Counted from the first letter of the stretch, positions 35,795 to 46,169 are shown. The stretch: 64,000 bases of DNA from Halomonas gemina (GCF_023554995.1 NZ_JAMJPK010000011.1:20122-84121); one strand, 5' to 3'. Notes: generated from the sequence alone by a model not told the origin. Program-made: numbers and translations.

Positions 35795-36802
35795 ATGCCG
35801 ATCCTGCACAGCATCATCCATCGCATCGACAAGGCCGCCGGCGAGGCGCCGATGAGCCTGGTGCCCGCCACCGCGGAGCTGTCCCCCTCGCCGGCCCTGG
35901 ACGACCTGCTGGCCGGCTTCAACGATGCCTTCAATGCCAAGCCCAAGGCCTGGGGTCATTTCGCCGAGACGACGCCCGAGGGCGAGGTGAGCTCACCCTT
36001 CGCCAGCGAGCTGGCCGACACCCTCGACGGGGGCCGCGACTTCGTCGCCTTCTCCCGCGACCTGGCACAGCGCATCGCCGAGCTTATCGGCGCCCACCTC
36101 TCGCTCTCCGGTGACCTGCTGGTGATCGACCACCGGGTCGGCGACACCCGCTACCTGAGCCTCGCGCTGCTGCACCATCGGGAGGGCTTCGGCATCGACG
36201 ACCACCTCGCCGTGGTGCCGGTACGCCAGCTGAACCTGGCGCAGATGACCCTGGCGGCACGCCTCAACATCAACCAGTGGCAGGCCGGCGACTCGAAGCA
36301 GTACCTCTCCTGGACCCGCGACCGCGGCGGCAAGAAGCTCGCCGAGGGCTTCGCCGCCCTGCTGGGCGCCGAGGAGGGGGTGGACGCCAGCGGCGAGACC
36401 CGCACCCTGCTCAAGGCCTTCAGCGACTACGTCGAGCGGGAGGACCTGCCGGAGGAGGCCAGCCGCGAGAAGACCGACGCGCTGATCGACTACGCCAGCG
36501 ACCAGGCCCGCCGCGGCGAGCCGATGACGCTGGAGGCGCTCTCGGAGGTCCTCGACGAGCAGCAGCCGAAGGCCTTCTTCGATCATATCCGCAACGCCGA
36601 CTACGGCCTCTCCCCGGAGATCCCGCCGGACCGGCGCACCCTCAACCAGTTTCGCCGCTTCACAGGCCGCGCCGGCGGCGTGTCGATCAGCTTCGACTCC
36701 CACCTGCTCGGCTCCGGCGTGGAGTACGACGAGGACCAGGACCGGCTGATCATCAAGCAGGTGCCCAAGCAACTGCGCGAACAGCTCACGCGGCAGGGCT
36801 GA
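35795..36802 (+). CDS. yejK: Nucleoid-associated protein YejK (NdpA)
   Basis: A 335-residue protein, the usual length: IHRIDKAAGEAPMSLVPA at the start, VIDHRVGDTRYLSLALLHHREGFGI, QYLSWTRDRGGKKLAEGF, and a C-terminal FRRFTGRAGGVSISFDSHLLG. YejK binds the nucleoid and is reported to interact with topoisomerase IV. GGAG precedes ATG 35795; the long frame upstream is not supported. Confidence 0.92.
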   Translation: MPILHSIIHRIDKAAGEAPMSLVPATAELSPSPALDDLLAGFNDAFNAKPKAWGHFAETTPEGEVSSPFASELADTLDGGRDFVAFSRDLAQRIAELIGAHLSLSGDLLVIDHRVGDTRYLSLALLHHREGFGIDDHLAVVPVRQLNLAQMTLAARLNINQWQAGDSKQYLSWTRDRGGKKLAEGFAALLGAEEGVDASGETRTLLKAFSDYVEREDLPEEASREKTDALIDYASDQARRGEPMTLEALSEVLDEQQPKAFFDHIRNADYGLSPEIPPDRRTLNQFRRFTGRAGGVSISFDSHLLGSGVEYDEDQDRLIIKQVPKQLREQLTRQG

Positions 36803-36899
36803 GCCCGGCAACGGCTGAAATGGCCGCCGTCCCGTGATCCGGAGGGCGCATATCCCGCTATGCTGAAGCCCTGCCCCATAACGTCGCGGGAGAGTCGCC

Positions 36900-37484
36900 A
36901 TGCGCCGCATCCTGATCCTTCAGGGCCACCCCGATGCCTCGGCCCCCCATCTGCTGCATGTCCTGGCCGAGCACTACCGCCTGGGCGCGGAGACCGCGGG
37001 GCACGAGGTGCGCACGGTGAGGATCGCCGACCTGGACTTCCCGCTGCTGCGCAGCCAGAAGGCCTGGACCGAGGAGCGCATGCCCGCCTCGCTCGACGAG
37101 GCAGCGGGTGCCATCCGCTGGTGCGAGCACCTGGTGCTGTTCTTCCCGCTATGGCTCGGCGACATGCCGGCGCTGGTGAAGGGGTTCCTCGAGCAGGTGA
37201 TGCGACCGCACTTCGCCTTCGAGTATGAGGAAGGCAATCCCCTGGGTCGCAAGGGGCTGACCGGACGCTCGGCGCGCGTGGTGGTGACCATGGGCATGCC
37301 GGCGGCGATCTACCGCCACCTCTATCGCGCCCACAGTGTCAGGTCGCTGGAGCGCAACATCCTGGGGTTCGTGGGCTTCAAACCGGTGCGCGAGACGCTG
37401 ATCGGTTCGGTGGAGGCGCTCGACGCTGACGACTGTCGCAAGTGGTTCACCCGCCTGGAGAAGCTGGGTGCCGAGGCAGAATAA
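36900..37484 (+). CDS. NAD(P)H-dependent oxidoreductase, flavodoxin-like (NQO/MdaB type)
   Basis: A 194-residue flavoprotein: RILILQGHPDASAPHL (FMN/FAD-binding loop), VLFFPLWLGDMPALVKGFLEQV, and RVVVTMGMPAAIYRHLYRAH. This is the flavodoxin_2 fold, with quinone reductase as the likely activity. The His and Tyr of classical NQO1 are only partly conserved. A palindromic operator candidate lies 39 bases past its stop. Confidence 0.85.
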   Translation: MRRILILQGHPDASAPHLLHVLAEHYRLGAETAGHEVRTVRIADLDFPLLRSQKAWTEERMPASLDEAAGAIRWCEHLVLFFPLWLGDMPALVKGFLEQVMRPHFAFEYEEGNPLGRKGLTGRSARVVVTMGMPAAIYRHLYRAHSVRSLERNILGFVGFKPVRETLIGSVEALDADDCRKWFTRLEKLGAEAE

Positions 37485-37522
37485 CCGCTGAGTACCCTCT
37501 AGTACATGACTCACACTTGCTC

Positions 37523-37540
37523 TGTAAGCGATCGCTTACA
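37523..37540. promoter_or_regulatory. Perfect 18-bp palindrome TGTAAGCGATCGCTTACA
   Basis: The sequence equals its own reverse complement. It lies in the 246-bp gap between the oxidoreductase and the diguanylate cyclase, about 190 bases before the latter. It is the form of a TetR-type operator. No regulator gene is adjacent. Confidence 0.6.
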
Positions 37541-37730
37541 CGCCTCGTGAGCCTGCTATGACACTTGCACAAGGTGGCTGGCGGGATCCGCAAATTGTCG
37601 CCATGCTTCCCCGGTAGCGCCGCCGTGTGAGCAGGCATCGACGGCATGACAGGACGCATAAGAAAACCCACTGAAGGGAAGCGGACGGCCGTTGTCATCA
37701 AGACGGACGCCGTCCCTCAAGGAAGTGCCA

Positions 37731-39044
37731 ATGGCCACCAACGCAGGGGATGGCAACGAACTGGATTGGCGTGGCGAGTTCCGGGACGCCGCCCGGGAGG
37801 CGCTGTTCCGCCGGACCATGCAGGCCCATGACGCCTGCCAGCTGCGTTATGCCCTGGTGGTGGCCGCCGCGCTCTTCCTCGCCTTCAGCCTGACGGACTT
37901 CAGCCTGCTCGGCACGAGCAATGCCTTCATGGTACTGCTGGCCATGCGCGCCACCGTCGCCACAAGCTTCCTGCTGCTGGCCCTGGCGGTATGGCGGCGC
38001 CCCTCCCTGGCCCAAGAGCCACTGTCGATCAACCTGGTCTGCCTGATGGCCGTCAGCGGCCTGCTGCTCACCATCCCCCTGCGGCCGGATGGCGTCATGA
38101 CCAACCTCGCCTCGATCGTGGCCGCCAGCATGGCCTTCTACCTCTTCATCCCGAACCGGCTGCCCTGGATGCTGGCCAGCAACGCCTACCTGATCGGCGG
38201 CTTCCTCACCTCGGTGATCGTGTGGTCACCGCTGCCCGGCGGGGTCCTGGTGAACAGCCTGCTGCTGCTGGGCTTCGTCAACCTGCTGTGCTGGCTGACG
38301 GTCTCCCGGATCCACCGGCTGCAGCGCGCCCAGTTTGCCAGCCTGCTGGAGGAACGCTCGATCAACCGCCGACTGACCAGGGAGATCAAGGAGCGCAACC
38401 AGCTGGAGCAGCGCCTGCGTCACATGGCCAGGACCGACGAGCTGACGGGAATCACCAACCGCCGACGCTTCTTCGAGCTGGCCGAGCAGGAGCGCCGCCG
38501 GGCACACCGTGACGGCACCCCGCTGTCGCTGTGCATGGTGGATATCGACTACTTCAAGACCATCAACGACGTGCATGGCCATGCCATCGGCGACCTGGCG
38601 CTGACGGTGGTCGCCGCCCGCTGCCAGTCGATACTGCGCGAGAGCGACATCATCGGCCGCTACGGCGGCGAGGAGTTCGTCATCGCCCTGCCCCTGGCCA
38701 ACCTGTTGACCGCCAAGGAGGTTGCCGAACGACTGCGTGAGGCCGTGTGTCACCGTCCCCTGGAGGTCAAGGGCGTGACGCTGGACCTGACGGTCACGGT
38801 CGGCATCAGCCGGGTCGACGATACCGAGACCAGCCTCGACCCGGCCCTGCTGCGCGCCGACCGGGCCCTGTATGCCGGCAAGGAGAGCGGGCGCAACTGC
38901 GTGGTGGTGACGCCGCAGGGCCCCGAGCTGACCCTGCTGGAGAGCGTGACGGCGGGTGTCACGCCAGGTGCGGTTCGAGCCACTGCCTCAGTTTCGGCCC
39001 CTGCAGCAGTCCCGGCTGGCGGGCGACTTCCCGGCCGTTTCTGA
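37731..39044 (+). CDS. Membrane-bound diguanylate cyclase (GGDEF)
   Basis: A 437-residue protein. Six hydrophobic segments in residues 40-210 (for example YALVVAAALFLAFSL) are followed by a short coiled linker (EIKERNQLEQRLRHM). Then comes a GGDEF domain: TDELTGITNRRRFFELA, VDIDYFKTINDVHGH, and RYGGEEFVIALP. The catalytic GGEEF is complete, and an inhibitory RESD site lies five residues before it, so product feedback is expected. The last ~30 residues overlap trxC on the other strand and look like read-through. AAGGAAG precedes ATG 37731. Confidence 0.93.
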   Translation: MATNAGDGNELDWRGEFRDAAREALFRRTMQAHDACQLRYALVVAAALFLAFSLTDFSLLGTSNAFMVLLAMRATVATSFLLLALAVWRRPSLAQEPLSINLVCLMAVSGLLLTIPLRPDGVMTNLASIVAASMAFYLFIPNRLPWMLASNAYLIGGFLTSVIVWSPLPGGVLVNSLLLLGFVNLLCWLTVSRIHRLQRAQFASLLEERSINRRLTREIKERNQLEQRLRHMARTDELTGITNRRRFFELAEQERRRAHRDGTPLSLCMVDIDYFKTINDVHGHAIGDLALTVVAARCQSILRESDIIGRYGGEEFVIALPLANLLTAKEVAERLREAVCHRPLEVKGVTLDLTVTVGISRVDDTETSLDPALLRADRALYAGKESGRNCVVVTPQGPELTLLESVTAGVTPGAVRATASVSAPAAVPAGGRLPGRF

Positions 39045-39396
39045 AGACGATCAGGGTGGGAATGCTGCGGATGCCGAAACGCCCCGCCAGGGACTGCTCG
39101 GCCTCGGTATCCAGCTTGGCGAAGCGCAGGCGGGGTTCGAGTTCCCGGGCGGCCTCGGCGAAGATCGGCGCCATCATCTTGCAGGGCCCGCACCAGCTGG
39201 CCCAGAAGTCCACCACCACCGGCAACTCGCTGCGCTCCACCAGGGCGGGAAAGTTGGCCGCGGTGAGCGCCACCGGCTCGCCGGTGAACAGCGCCTGCTT
39301 GCACTTGCCGCACTTCGGCCCGTGGCCGAGGCGTGTCCTGGCGACACGATTGATGGCCCCGCAATGGGGGCAGCCCAGGGTCAGGGAATCGGCCAT
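38959..39396 (-). CDS. trxC: Thioredoxin 2 (TrxC)
   Basis: A 145-residue protein with the TrxC zinc finger (CPHCGAINRV ... CGKCKQALF) and the active site DFWASWCGPCKMMAP (WCGPC), plus the cis-Pro SIPTL. This cytoplasmic zinc thioredoxin responds to oxidative stress in E. coli. The 3' end overlaps the diguanylate cyclase gene by 86 bases, tail to tail. ATG 39396 follows GGAGAG. Confidence 0.95.
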   Translation of the reverse strand: MADSLTLGCPHCGAINRVARTRLGHGPKCGKCKQALFTGEPVALTAANFPALVERSELPVVVDFWASWCGPCKMMAPIFAEAARELEPRLRFAKLDTEAEQSLAGRFGIRSIPTLIVFRNGREVARQPGLLQGPKLRQWLEPHLA

Positions 39397-39554
39397 CTCG
39401 CTCTCCATCCGGATAGGGTTTCCCGCACTATGCTGGCGCCCGGCTGGCGCTTCAAGCGGCATGGCGTCGCAGCCTTTCGCGCCCGGCCATGCAGCGGCCT
39501 GCCCGGGCTGCTATCGTCGCGGCAACACCTGCCGACGATGCCACCGAGATCTCC

Positions 39555-41321
39555 ATGGCCGAACGACCGGACCCCCGCGTGCTGCTGCGCCTGCTGGCCC
39601 TGCTGCATCCCTACCGCTGGCGCCTGGCGCTGGCCGCCCTGGCGCTGCTCGCCGGCGCGGCCAGCGTGCTGCTGCTCGGCCAGGGATTGCGCCTGGTCAT
39701 CGATCAGGGATTCCTGGCCGAGGATCGCGCGCGGCTCAACCAGGCCCTCGGCCTGATGCTCGCCGTGGTAGCGCTGCTGGCGATGGCCTCGGCGCTGCGC
39801 TACTACCTGGTCACCTGGATCGGCGAGCGGTTGGCCGCCGACCTGCGCCGCCGGGTCTTCGACCACCTGCTCGAGCTCGAGCCCGGCTTCTTCGAGCACA
39901 GTACCGGGGAGAGCGGCGGCGCCGGGGAGATCGCCTCGCGGCTGACGGCGGACACCAGCGTGCTGCAGAGCCTGTTCGGCTCGTCGATCTCGCTGGCGCT
40001 GCGCAACCTGCTGATGCTGGTCGGGTCGGTGGCGCTGATGCTGGTGACCCAGCCATGGCTCTCGGCCATCGTGCTGCTGGGCATCCCCGCCACGGTGCTG
40101 CCGATCCTGTGGTTCGGGCGGCGGGTGCGGCGACTCTCGCGCTTCAGCCAGGACCGGGTAGCGGAGCTCGGCCGCTATGCCGGGGAGGCCCTGGCCGGCA
40201 TCCGCACCGTCCAGGCCTTCACCCACGAGACACAGGATCGCCAGGCCTATGGGGCTCGGGTCGAGGAGGCCTTCGCCACCGCCGTGTCACGCACCCGCCA
40301 GCGTGCCTGGCTGACGGGAATTGCCATGCTGGCGGTCTTCGCCGCGGTCGGCGTGATGCTCTGGCAGGGCGGCCAGGCGGTGCTGGCCGGCACCATGAGC
40401 GCCGGCGAGCTCTCGGCCTTCGTCTTCTATGCCGTGCTGGCCGCCGGCGCCGTGGCGACCCTGGCCGAGGTGGCCGGCGACGTGCAGCGCGCGGCGGGGG
40501 CCGCGGAGCGCCTGCTGGAGCTGCTGGATAGCCGCCCGGGTATTGCGCCGCCGCCCCATCCGGTGCCGCTGCCCGAGCCGCTTTCCGGGGAGATCCGCCT
40601 AGAGGCCGTGTGCTTCACCTACCCCGGCCGGGAGACCCCGGCGCTGGAGGCCTTCGACCTGACCATCCGGCCGGGAGAGCGGGTGGCGCTGGTGGGTCCC
40701 TCCGGGGCCGGCAAGAGCACCCTGCTCGCGCTACTGCTGCGTTTCCACGACCCGGACCGGGGCACCCTGCGCCTGGACGGCATCGACCTGCGCGAACTGG
40801 CCCCGCGTGAACTGCGCGCGGCGTTGGGCCTGGTGGCCCAGGAGCCGCTGCTCTTCACCGGCAGCGTGGCCGATAACCTGCGCTATGGCCGCCCGGATGC
40901 CAGCCTGGAAGAGCTGCGAGGGGCCGCCCGGGATGCCAATGCCCTGGCCTTCGTCGAGGCGTTGCCACGGGGCTTCGACACCTCGCTCGGACCGGGCGGC
41001 GTGCAGCTCTCCGGCGGCCAGCGCCAGCGCCTGGCCATCGCCCGGGCACTGCTCAAGGCGCCCCGGGTACTGCTGCTCGACGAGGCCACCAGCGCCCTGG
41101 ACGCCGAGAGCGAGCGGCTGGTGCAGCAGGCCCTGGATCGGCTGATGGTCGGCCGCACCAGCCTGGTGATCGCCCATCGGCTGGCCACCGTGGTCGCCGC
41201 CGACCGCCTGCTGGTGCTGGACCAGGGCCGGCTGGTGGCCAGCGGCCGCCATGCGGAACTGCTCGAGTCGAGCCCGCTCTATCGCCACCTGGCCGAACTG
41301 CAGTTCGGGCGGCAGCACTGA
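39555..41321 (+). CDS. ABC exporter, fused membrane and ATPase domains (MsbA-like)
   Basis: A 588-residue half-transporter. Residues 1-310 have six helices and ERLAADLRRRVFDHLLELEPGFFE, the type I exporter signature. Residues 350-585 are the ATPase: Walker A GPSGAGKSTL, LSGGQRQRLAIARAL, VLLLDEATSALD, and the His switch AHRLAT. It is likely to work as a homodimer exporting a lipid or drug; the substrate is not evident. The start was placed at ATG 39555, where family similarity begins. Confidence 0.92.
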   Translation: MAERPDPRVLLRLLALLHPYRWRLALAALALLAGAASVLLLGQGLRLVIDQGFLAEDRARLNQALGLMLAVVALLAMASALRYYLVTWIGERLAADLRRRVFDHLLELEPGFFEHSTGESGGAGEIASRLTADTSVLQSLFGSSISLALRNLLMLVGSVALMLVTQPWLSAIVLLGIPATVLPILWFGRRVRRLSRFSQDRVAELGRYAGEALAGIRTVQAFTHETQDRQAYGARVEEAFATAVSRTRQRAWLTGIAMLAVFAAVGVMLWQGGQAVLAGTMSAGELSAFVFYAVLAAGAVATLAEVAGDVQRAAGAAERLLELLDSRPGIAPPPHPVPLPEPLSGEIRLEAVCFTYPGRETPALEAFDLTIRPGERVALVGPSGAGKSTLLALLLRFHDPDRGTLRLDGIDLRELAPRELRAALGLVAQEPLLFTGSVADNLRYGRPDASLEELRGAARDANALAFVEALPRGFDTSLGPGGVQLSGGQRQRLAIARALLKAPRVLLLDEATSALDAESERLVQQALDRLMVGRTSLVIAHRLATVVAADRLLVLDQGRLVASGRHAELLESSPLYRHLAELQFGRQH

Positions 41322-41385
41322 CTTGCCGATCTATCCCGTCAATTGAAAGAATTCGCGACTTCACAACACAAGGAGAGCTTCGCCC

Positions 41386-42603
41386 ATGGAGCCGGCACGC
41401 CGGGAAAAGCAGAACGTGGCCATCCTGGTGAGCAGCCAGGTGCTGTTCATGATCGCCTCGATCACCGTGATGACGCTGAGCGGCGTGGTGGGCCAGCAGT
41501 TGAGCCCGGACCCCGGCCTGGCCACGCTGCCCATCGCCATGATGATGCTGGGGACCGTGGCCTCGACCCTGCCCGCCTCGCTCTACATGAAGCGCGTGGG
41601 CCGCCGACGCGGCTTCATCACCGGGGCCAGCCTGGGCGGGGTGGCGGGAGGCCTGCTGAGCTTCGCCGCCATTGCGCTGGGCTCCTTCTGGCTGTTCTGC
41701 GCCGGCAACCTGCTGCTGGGGCTCTACCAGGGCTTCGCCATGTACTACCGCTTCGCCGCCGCGGACGTGGCGAACCCCGCCTTCCGCAGCCGGGCGATCT
41801 CCTTCGTCCTGGCCGGTGGCGTGGTGGCGGCCTTCCTCGGCCCCTGGAACGCCAGCGCCGCCACCGACCTGATCGCCGACGTGCCCGCCGGCGGCCCCTA
41901 CCTGGTGATCGCCACCCTGGCCTTGCTGGCCATCGGCCTGCTCAGCCAGCTCAGGGTGCCACCCAGTGGCGAACCGCAGCCCGGCGAGACCTCCCGCCCC
42001 ATGGCGGCCATCGCCGCCCGGCCGAGCTTCGTGGTGGCGGTGCTGGCCGGCGCGGTGGGCTACGCCATCATGGTACTCGTCATGACCGCCACCCCGCTGG
42101 CCATGCGCGCCAGGGGCTTCGAGATGGGCCAGGTCGCCTTCATCATGCAGTGGCACGTGCTGGGCATGTTCGCGCCCTCGTTTGTCACCGGCGGCCTGAT
42201 CGCCCGCTTCGGCGTCCCGCGCATCCTGCTCACCGGCACCCTGCTGCTCACCGGCACGGCCCTGGTGGCCAACCTCGGCGCCAGCCTGGCGCACTTCTGG
42301 ATGGCGCTGGTGCTGCTGGGGATCGGCTGGAACTTGCTGTTCGTGGGCGGCAGCGCCCTGCTCTCCTCCGTGCATACCGAGGCCGAACGCGGCAAGGTGC
42401 AGGGCGTCAACGACCTGATCATCTTCTCCCTGGTGGCCATGGGGTCGCTGATGTCCGGGGCGTTGCTGCACCACCTGGGCTGGGAGGCCCTCAACCTCGC
42501 CATGCTGCCGGCCGTGCTGCTGGTGGCCCTGGCCGCGCTGTGGCTGCGCCTGGCCACCAATGCACAGCGAGAGGACGCTGGCTCGCCCCTGCCACGCAGG
42601 TAA
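41386..42603 (+). CDS. MFS transporter
   Basis: A 405-residue protein with twelve hydrophobic segments. The loop-2 motif is SLYMKRVGRRRGFITGASLGG, a G-x-x-x-R-R-G-x-x-x variant. GLYQGFAMYYRFAAADVA and ASFVTGGLIARFGVPRILLTGT follow. This is a general MFS exporter of the kind found in many proteobacteria; the substrate is unknown. Independent gene behind an AAGGAG-type site. Confidence 0.88.
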   Translation: MEPARREKQNVAILVSSQVLFMIASITVMTLSGVVGQQLSPDPGLATLPIAMMMLGTVASTLPASLYMKRVGRRRGFITGASLGGVAGGLLSFAAIALGSFWLFCAGNLLLGLYQGFAMYYRFAAADVANPAFRSRAISFVLAGGVVAAFLGPWNASAATDLIADVPAGGPYLVIATLALLAIGLLSQLRVPPSGEPQPGETSRPMAAIAARPSFVVAVLAGAVGYAIMVLVMTATPLAMRARGFEMGQVAFIMQWHVLGMFAPSFVTGGLIARFGVPRILLTGTLLLTGTALVANLGASLAHFWMALVLLGIGWNLLFVGGSALLSSVHTEAERGKVQGVNDLIIFSLVAMGSLMSGALLHHLGWEALNLAMLPAVLLVALAALWLRLATNAQREDAGSPLPRR

Positions 42604-42688
42604 GCCGGAGGCCAGCAGCGATCGGTGTGGCGCGCTCTCATGAATGCATCCTTCGGTCGGCGCTTTGCCCCCTCAGGCTTCGGCCCGC

Positions 42689-45094
42689 TTAGAACAGTCC
42701 CAATTGGCGGTCGATCAGAGCCGCGAAGTCGTCGCCGACGAAGGGCAGGATGGCATCGGCCACCGGCTGCAGCTGGCGGGTCAGGTAGTGGTCGGTGTCG
42801 ATGGGCGAGTGGTGGGCCTCCAAGGGTTCGGGGCCGGCCTGCGTCATCACGTAGCGGATCCAGCCGCCATTCTGGTACTGGCGCGGTCGGCCCAGGCGGT
42901 CGTTCTCGGCGTCGGCAAGCCTCGCCGCACGCACGTGGGGCGGCACGTTGCGGCGATAGTCGTCGAGGCGCCGACGCAGCCGCTTGCGATAGACCAGCCG
43001 CTCGTCGAGCTCCCCCTCCCGGGCACGGCCCAGGAAGGCCTGCACATAGTCGCGCACGTAGTCGCCCCAGGGCTCGCCGACAAAGACGCGCCGGTAGAGC
43101 TCCTGCTGGAACGTCTTGGCGAGCTCCGTCCAGTCGGTGCGCACCGTCTCCAGCCCCTTGAACACCAGTTTCTCGTTGCCCTCGCCGTCCTGCACCAGCC
43201 CCGCATAGCGCTTCTTGCTGCCCGCCTCGGCGCCGCGGATGGTGGGCATCAAAAAGCGCCGGTAGTGGGTCTCGAACTGCAGTTCCAGGGCACTCTCGAG
43301 GCCGTACTCGGCCGCCAGGTGCGCCTGCCACCAGGCGTTGACCCGGGCCACCAGCCGGCGGCCGATCAGCGCGGCCTCGTCTTCCTCGAAGGGGCGACCC
43401 AGCCAGACGAAGGTAGAGTCGGTGTCGCCGTAGATCACGGTCACCCCCTCGGCCTCGATCAGCTCCCGGGTGCGGTGCATGATGGCGTGGCCGCGCATGG
43501 TGATCGACGAGGCGAGCCGCGCATCGAAGAAACGGCAGCCCTTGGAGCCCAGCACCCCGTAGAAGCTGTTCATGATGATCTTCAGCGTCTGGGAGAGCGG
43601 CGCATTGCCGTCGCGCTTGGCGGCCTCACGCCCGGCCCACACCCGCTCCACGATTGCCGGCAGGGCGTGACGGGTGCGCGAGAATCGCGCGCCGCGAAAG
43701 CCCGGCACCGAGGCCGCCTCCGAGGGGTCGGCGAGCCCCTCGACGAGCCCCGCCGGGTCGATCAGGAAGGTGCGGATGATCGAGGGATAGAGGCTCTTGA
43801 AGTCGAGCACCAGCACCGAGTCATAGAGGCCGGGCCGCGAGTCCATGACAAAGCCGCCGGGGCTCTCGGCGCTCTCTCCTTCGCCGAGATTGGGCGCCAC
43901 CAGGCCCAGCCGGTGAAGGCGCGGCAGGTAGAGGTGGGTGAAGGCCGCCACCGAGCCACCGCTGCGGTCGGCGGGCAGGCCGGTCACCGTGGCCCGCTCG
44001 AGCAGGAATTCCAGCAGCTCGGTCTTCTCGAAGATCCGCGTCACCAGTTCGCAGTCCTTGAGGTTGTAGCGGGCCAGCGCCGTCTTGTCCTCGGCGAACA
44101 TGCGCAGGATGTCGTCGAGGCGCTGGTAGGGGTTATCGATCGCCTTGCCCTCACCGAGCAGCGTGCGGGCGACGTTCTCCAGGCTGAACGAGGGAAAGTG
44201 CCAGGTGGCCGAGCGCAGCGCCTCGATGCCATCGATGATCAGCCGCCCGGCAGCCGAGGCGAAGAAGTGGCGGGTCTGATGGCCGTGGGCGCGCCACTCC
44301 ATCTCGGCACCGCCGCGCCCGAGCCGCAGCGGCACCCCAAGCCGCTCGGCGTGCTCGCGAAGGATGCGCAGGTCGAACTGCACCAGGTTCCAGCCGATGA
44401 TGGCGTCGGGGTCATGCTCGGCGAACCAGGCGTTGAGCCGCTCGAGGAGCTCGGCCCGGGAGCTGCAGTAGTCCAGCGCGAAGTCGCGCTCGCCCTCCCT
44501 GCCGTTGGCCGACCCCAGCATATAGACCTGGCGCTGCCCGCAGCCCTCCAGCGCGATCGAGTAGAGCTCGCCCTTCGCACTGGTCTCGATATCCAGCGAC
44601 ACCGGGCGCAGCCGCGGGCGGTACTCCGGCGCCGGGCGCAGACGGGCCTCCACCAGGCCGCCCTCGGCGTCCGGCACTCCGCTCACCTCGACGGGCGCGG
44701 TGATGAAGCGCTCCATCAGGTAGCGCTCCGGCGGGCGGATATCGGCCTCGAGCAGCTCGACGCCAGCGTCGCGCAGGCGGCGCTCCAGGGTTCTCAGCTG
44801 GCGTTGCTGCCGGCAGTAGAGGCCGAGTACCGGGCGCCGGTGGAAGTCGCGCAGTTCAAGGGCGCGCAGCGTGATGCCCGGCTCGCCGGCCAGCACGGCC
44901 TCGGCCCGCTCGCGTTGCTCGACCGGCAGGAAGGCCACCGAGGGCTGCGGCGGCAGGCGCACCCTGAGCGGACCCTCGTCGGTAGCCAGCCAGACACTGA
45001 CCTCGGTGCCCCGGGGCGTGTCTTCCCAGTGCCGGGTGAGGATAAAGCCGCGCCGGGCGCTGCCTCCTCCCTGAACGGTGCCCTGCGTCGTCAA
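42689..45094 (-). CDS. polB: DNA polymerase II (family B)
   Basis: About 801 residues. Exonuclease motif I is [11 protein letters not shown]. Polymerase motif A is [13 protein letters not shown], motif [13 protein letters not shown], and motif [12 protein letters not shown]. The thumb ends with [13 protein letters not shown]. Pol II acts in replication restart and translesion repair. The start is a TTG at 45094, eight bases after GGAG; no ATG is available at the right place. No LexA-type site is obvious. It lies 5 bases after DUF1294, so it is probably in the same operon. Confidence 0.94.
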   Translation of the reverse strand: MTTQGTVQGGGSARRGFILTRHWEDTPRGTEVSVWLATDEGPLRVRLPPQPSVAFLPVEQRERAEAVLAGEPGITLRALELRDFHRRPVLGLYCRQQRQLRTLERRLRDAGVELLEADIRPPERYLMERFITAPVEVSGVPDAEGGLVEARLRPAPEYRPRLRPVSLDIETSAKGELYSIALEGCGQRQVYMLGSANGREGERDFALDYCSSRAELLERLNAWFAEHDPDAIIGWNLVQFDLRILREHAERLGVPLRLGRGGAEMEWRAHGHQTRHFFASAAGRLIIDGIEALRSATWHFPSFSLENVARTLLGEGKAIDNPYQRLDDILRMFAEDKTALARYNLKDCELVTRIFEKTELLEFLLERATVTGLPADRSGGSVAAFTHLYLPRLHRLGLVAPNLGEGESAESPGGFVMDSRPGLYDSVLVLDFKSLYPSIIRTFLIDPAGLVEGLADPSEAASVPGFRGARFSRTRHALPAIVERVWAGREAAKRDGNAPLSQTLKIIMNSFYGVLGSKGCRFFDARLASSITMRGHAIMHRTRELIEAEGVTVIYGDTDSTFVWLGRPFEEDEAALIGRRLVARVNAWWQAHLAAEYGLESALELQFETHYRRFLMPTIRGAEAGSKKRYAGLVQDGEGNEKLVFKGLETVRTDWTELAKTFQQELYRRVFVGEPWGDYVRDYVQAFLGRAREGELDERLVYRKRLRRRLDDYRRNVPPHVRAARLADAENDRLGRPRQYQNGGWIRYVMTQAGPEPLEAHHSPIDTDHYLTRQLQPVADAILPFVGDDFAALIDRQLGLF

Positions 45095-45099
45095 GTGCC

Positions 45100-45402
45100 C
45101 TACTCCAGACCGGCCAGCCGGCGCAGGCCCGCGGCGGCCTCCGCCGTTGCCAGCCACGCCACCAGGCCGATGTTCAGCGCCGCACAGCCCCACAGGACCG
45201 TGCCGAAGGGTTGCTTGCGGGTCTTGTGACGAAACCAGCGCCGCGCCAGCAGCGCCCCCGGCCAGCCGCCAGCGAGAGCGACGAGCTGCAGGGTCGATTC
45301 ACGGATGCGCCGCTCGCCTCGCCGGGCCGCGGCCTTGTCGATGCGATAGAGGACCACCGCGGCAAGGCTCGCCAGCAGATAGGCACCGAACAGCAGCGTC
45401 AT
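45100..45402 (-). CDS. DUF1294-family membrane protein
   Basis: A 100-residue protein with two hydrophobic segments ([17 protein letters not shown] and [16 protein letters not shown]). Between them lies the family motif [19 protein letters not shown] ... [17 protein letters not shown]. Members are often fused to cold-shock domains; this one is alone. It overlaps the phosphoesterase stop by four bases (ATGA), so it is coupled to it. Confidence 0.87.
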   Translation of the reverse strand: MTLLFGAYLLASLAAVVLYRIDKAAARRGERRIRESTLQLVALAGGWPGALLARRWFRHKTRKQPFGTVLWGCAALNIGLVAWLATAEAAAGLRRLAGLE

Positions 45403-46169
45403 GGGCCTTTCACCTCGATGATCAGGTCGGGAGCAAAGAGCGGCGGGACGAACTCGTCGGGGTAGCCGCCGGGGTTGGCGATGACATGGGTGCCGCCGGA
45501 CTCGAGCTCCACCGGCTCATGGACATGACCGTGGAGCCAGAGATCCATGCGCCCCATCAGCTGCGGCAGATGGGAGGCGAAGGCCGGCGAGAGCACATCG
45601 CCGCGGTAGCGCGGCGGGATGCAGTCGGCCAGGGGCGCATGGTGGCTGATCACCACCCTCGGACCGCTGAACGGCCGCGCCAGCTCCGCCTCCAGCCAGG
45701 CCAGGGCCTCGCCATGCAGGCGGCGGCTCTCCTGCGGGGTGAACACCTCCCCCTCCGGCTGTTCGATGATCCGGAAATCGGGCATCAGGGCGAGCGCCCT
45801 GGCCTCGGTGAGCAGCGGGTCGTGATCGGGCAGCCCGGCGTAGAGGGCGAAGTCGGTCCATAGCGTGGTGCCGTGAAAGCGCACGCCGCCCAGGGTCAGT
45901 GAGCGGTTATCCAGCAGGTGGATGCCGAGCCGTACGGCCTCGGCGGCCAGTTCCTGGCGCAGCACGGGCATGCCGCTGCCGTAGAACTCGTGGTTGCCGG
46001 GGACATAGAGGATCGGGGTGCCGGCAAAGCGCTCCGCTGCCCAGCCGAGCCCCTGGATACCGGCGTGGATGTCGCCGGCCAGGATCACCGCATCGGCGCT
46101 TGCCTCCGGCAGTACCGGTGGGCTGTCGAAGTGTTCCAGGTGCAGGTCGGAAAGTACCCTCAGGCGCAT
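45399..46169 (-). CDS. Metallophosphoesterase
   Basis: A 256-residue calcineurin-type phosphoesterase with all metal motifs: SDLHLEH (D-x-H), LAGDIHAG (GD), VPGNHEFY (GNHE), VVISHHAP and HGHVHEP. It probably cleaves a phosphodiester; the substrate is unknown. The start was placed at ATG 46169 where the domain begins. First gene of a likely operon with DUF1294 and polB. Confidence 0.9.
   Translation of the reverse strand: MRLRVLSDLHLEHFDSPPVLPEASADAVILAGDIHAGIQGLGWAAERFAGTPILYVPGNHEFYGSGMPVLRQELAAEAVRLGIHLLDNRSLTLGGVRFHGTTLWTDFALYAGLPDHDPLLTEARALALMPDFRIIEQPEGEVFTPQESRRLHGEALAWLEAELARPFSGPRVVISHHAPLADCIPPRYRGDVLSPAFASHLPQLMGRMDLWLHGHVHEPVELESGGTHVIANPGGYPDEFVPPLFAPDLIIEVKGP

Noticed and set aside
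42644..45229. 861-codon plus-strand frame opposite polB
   Set aside because: High-GC shadow; PolB motifs on the other strand are complete.
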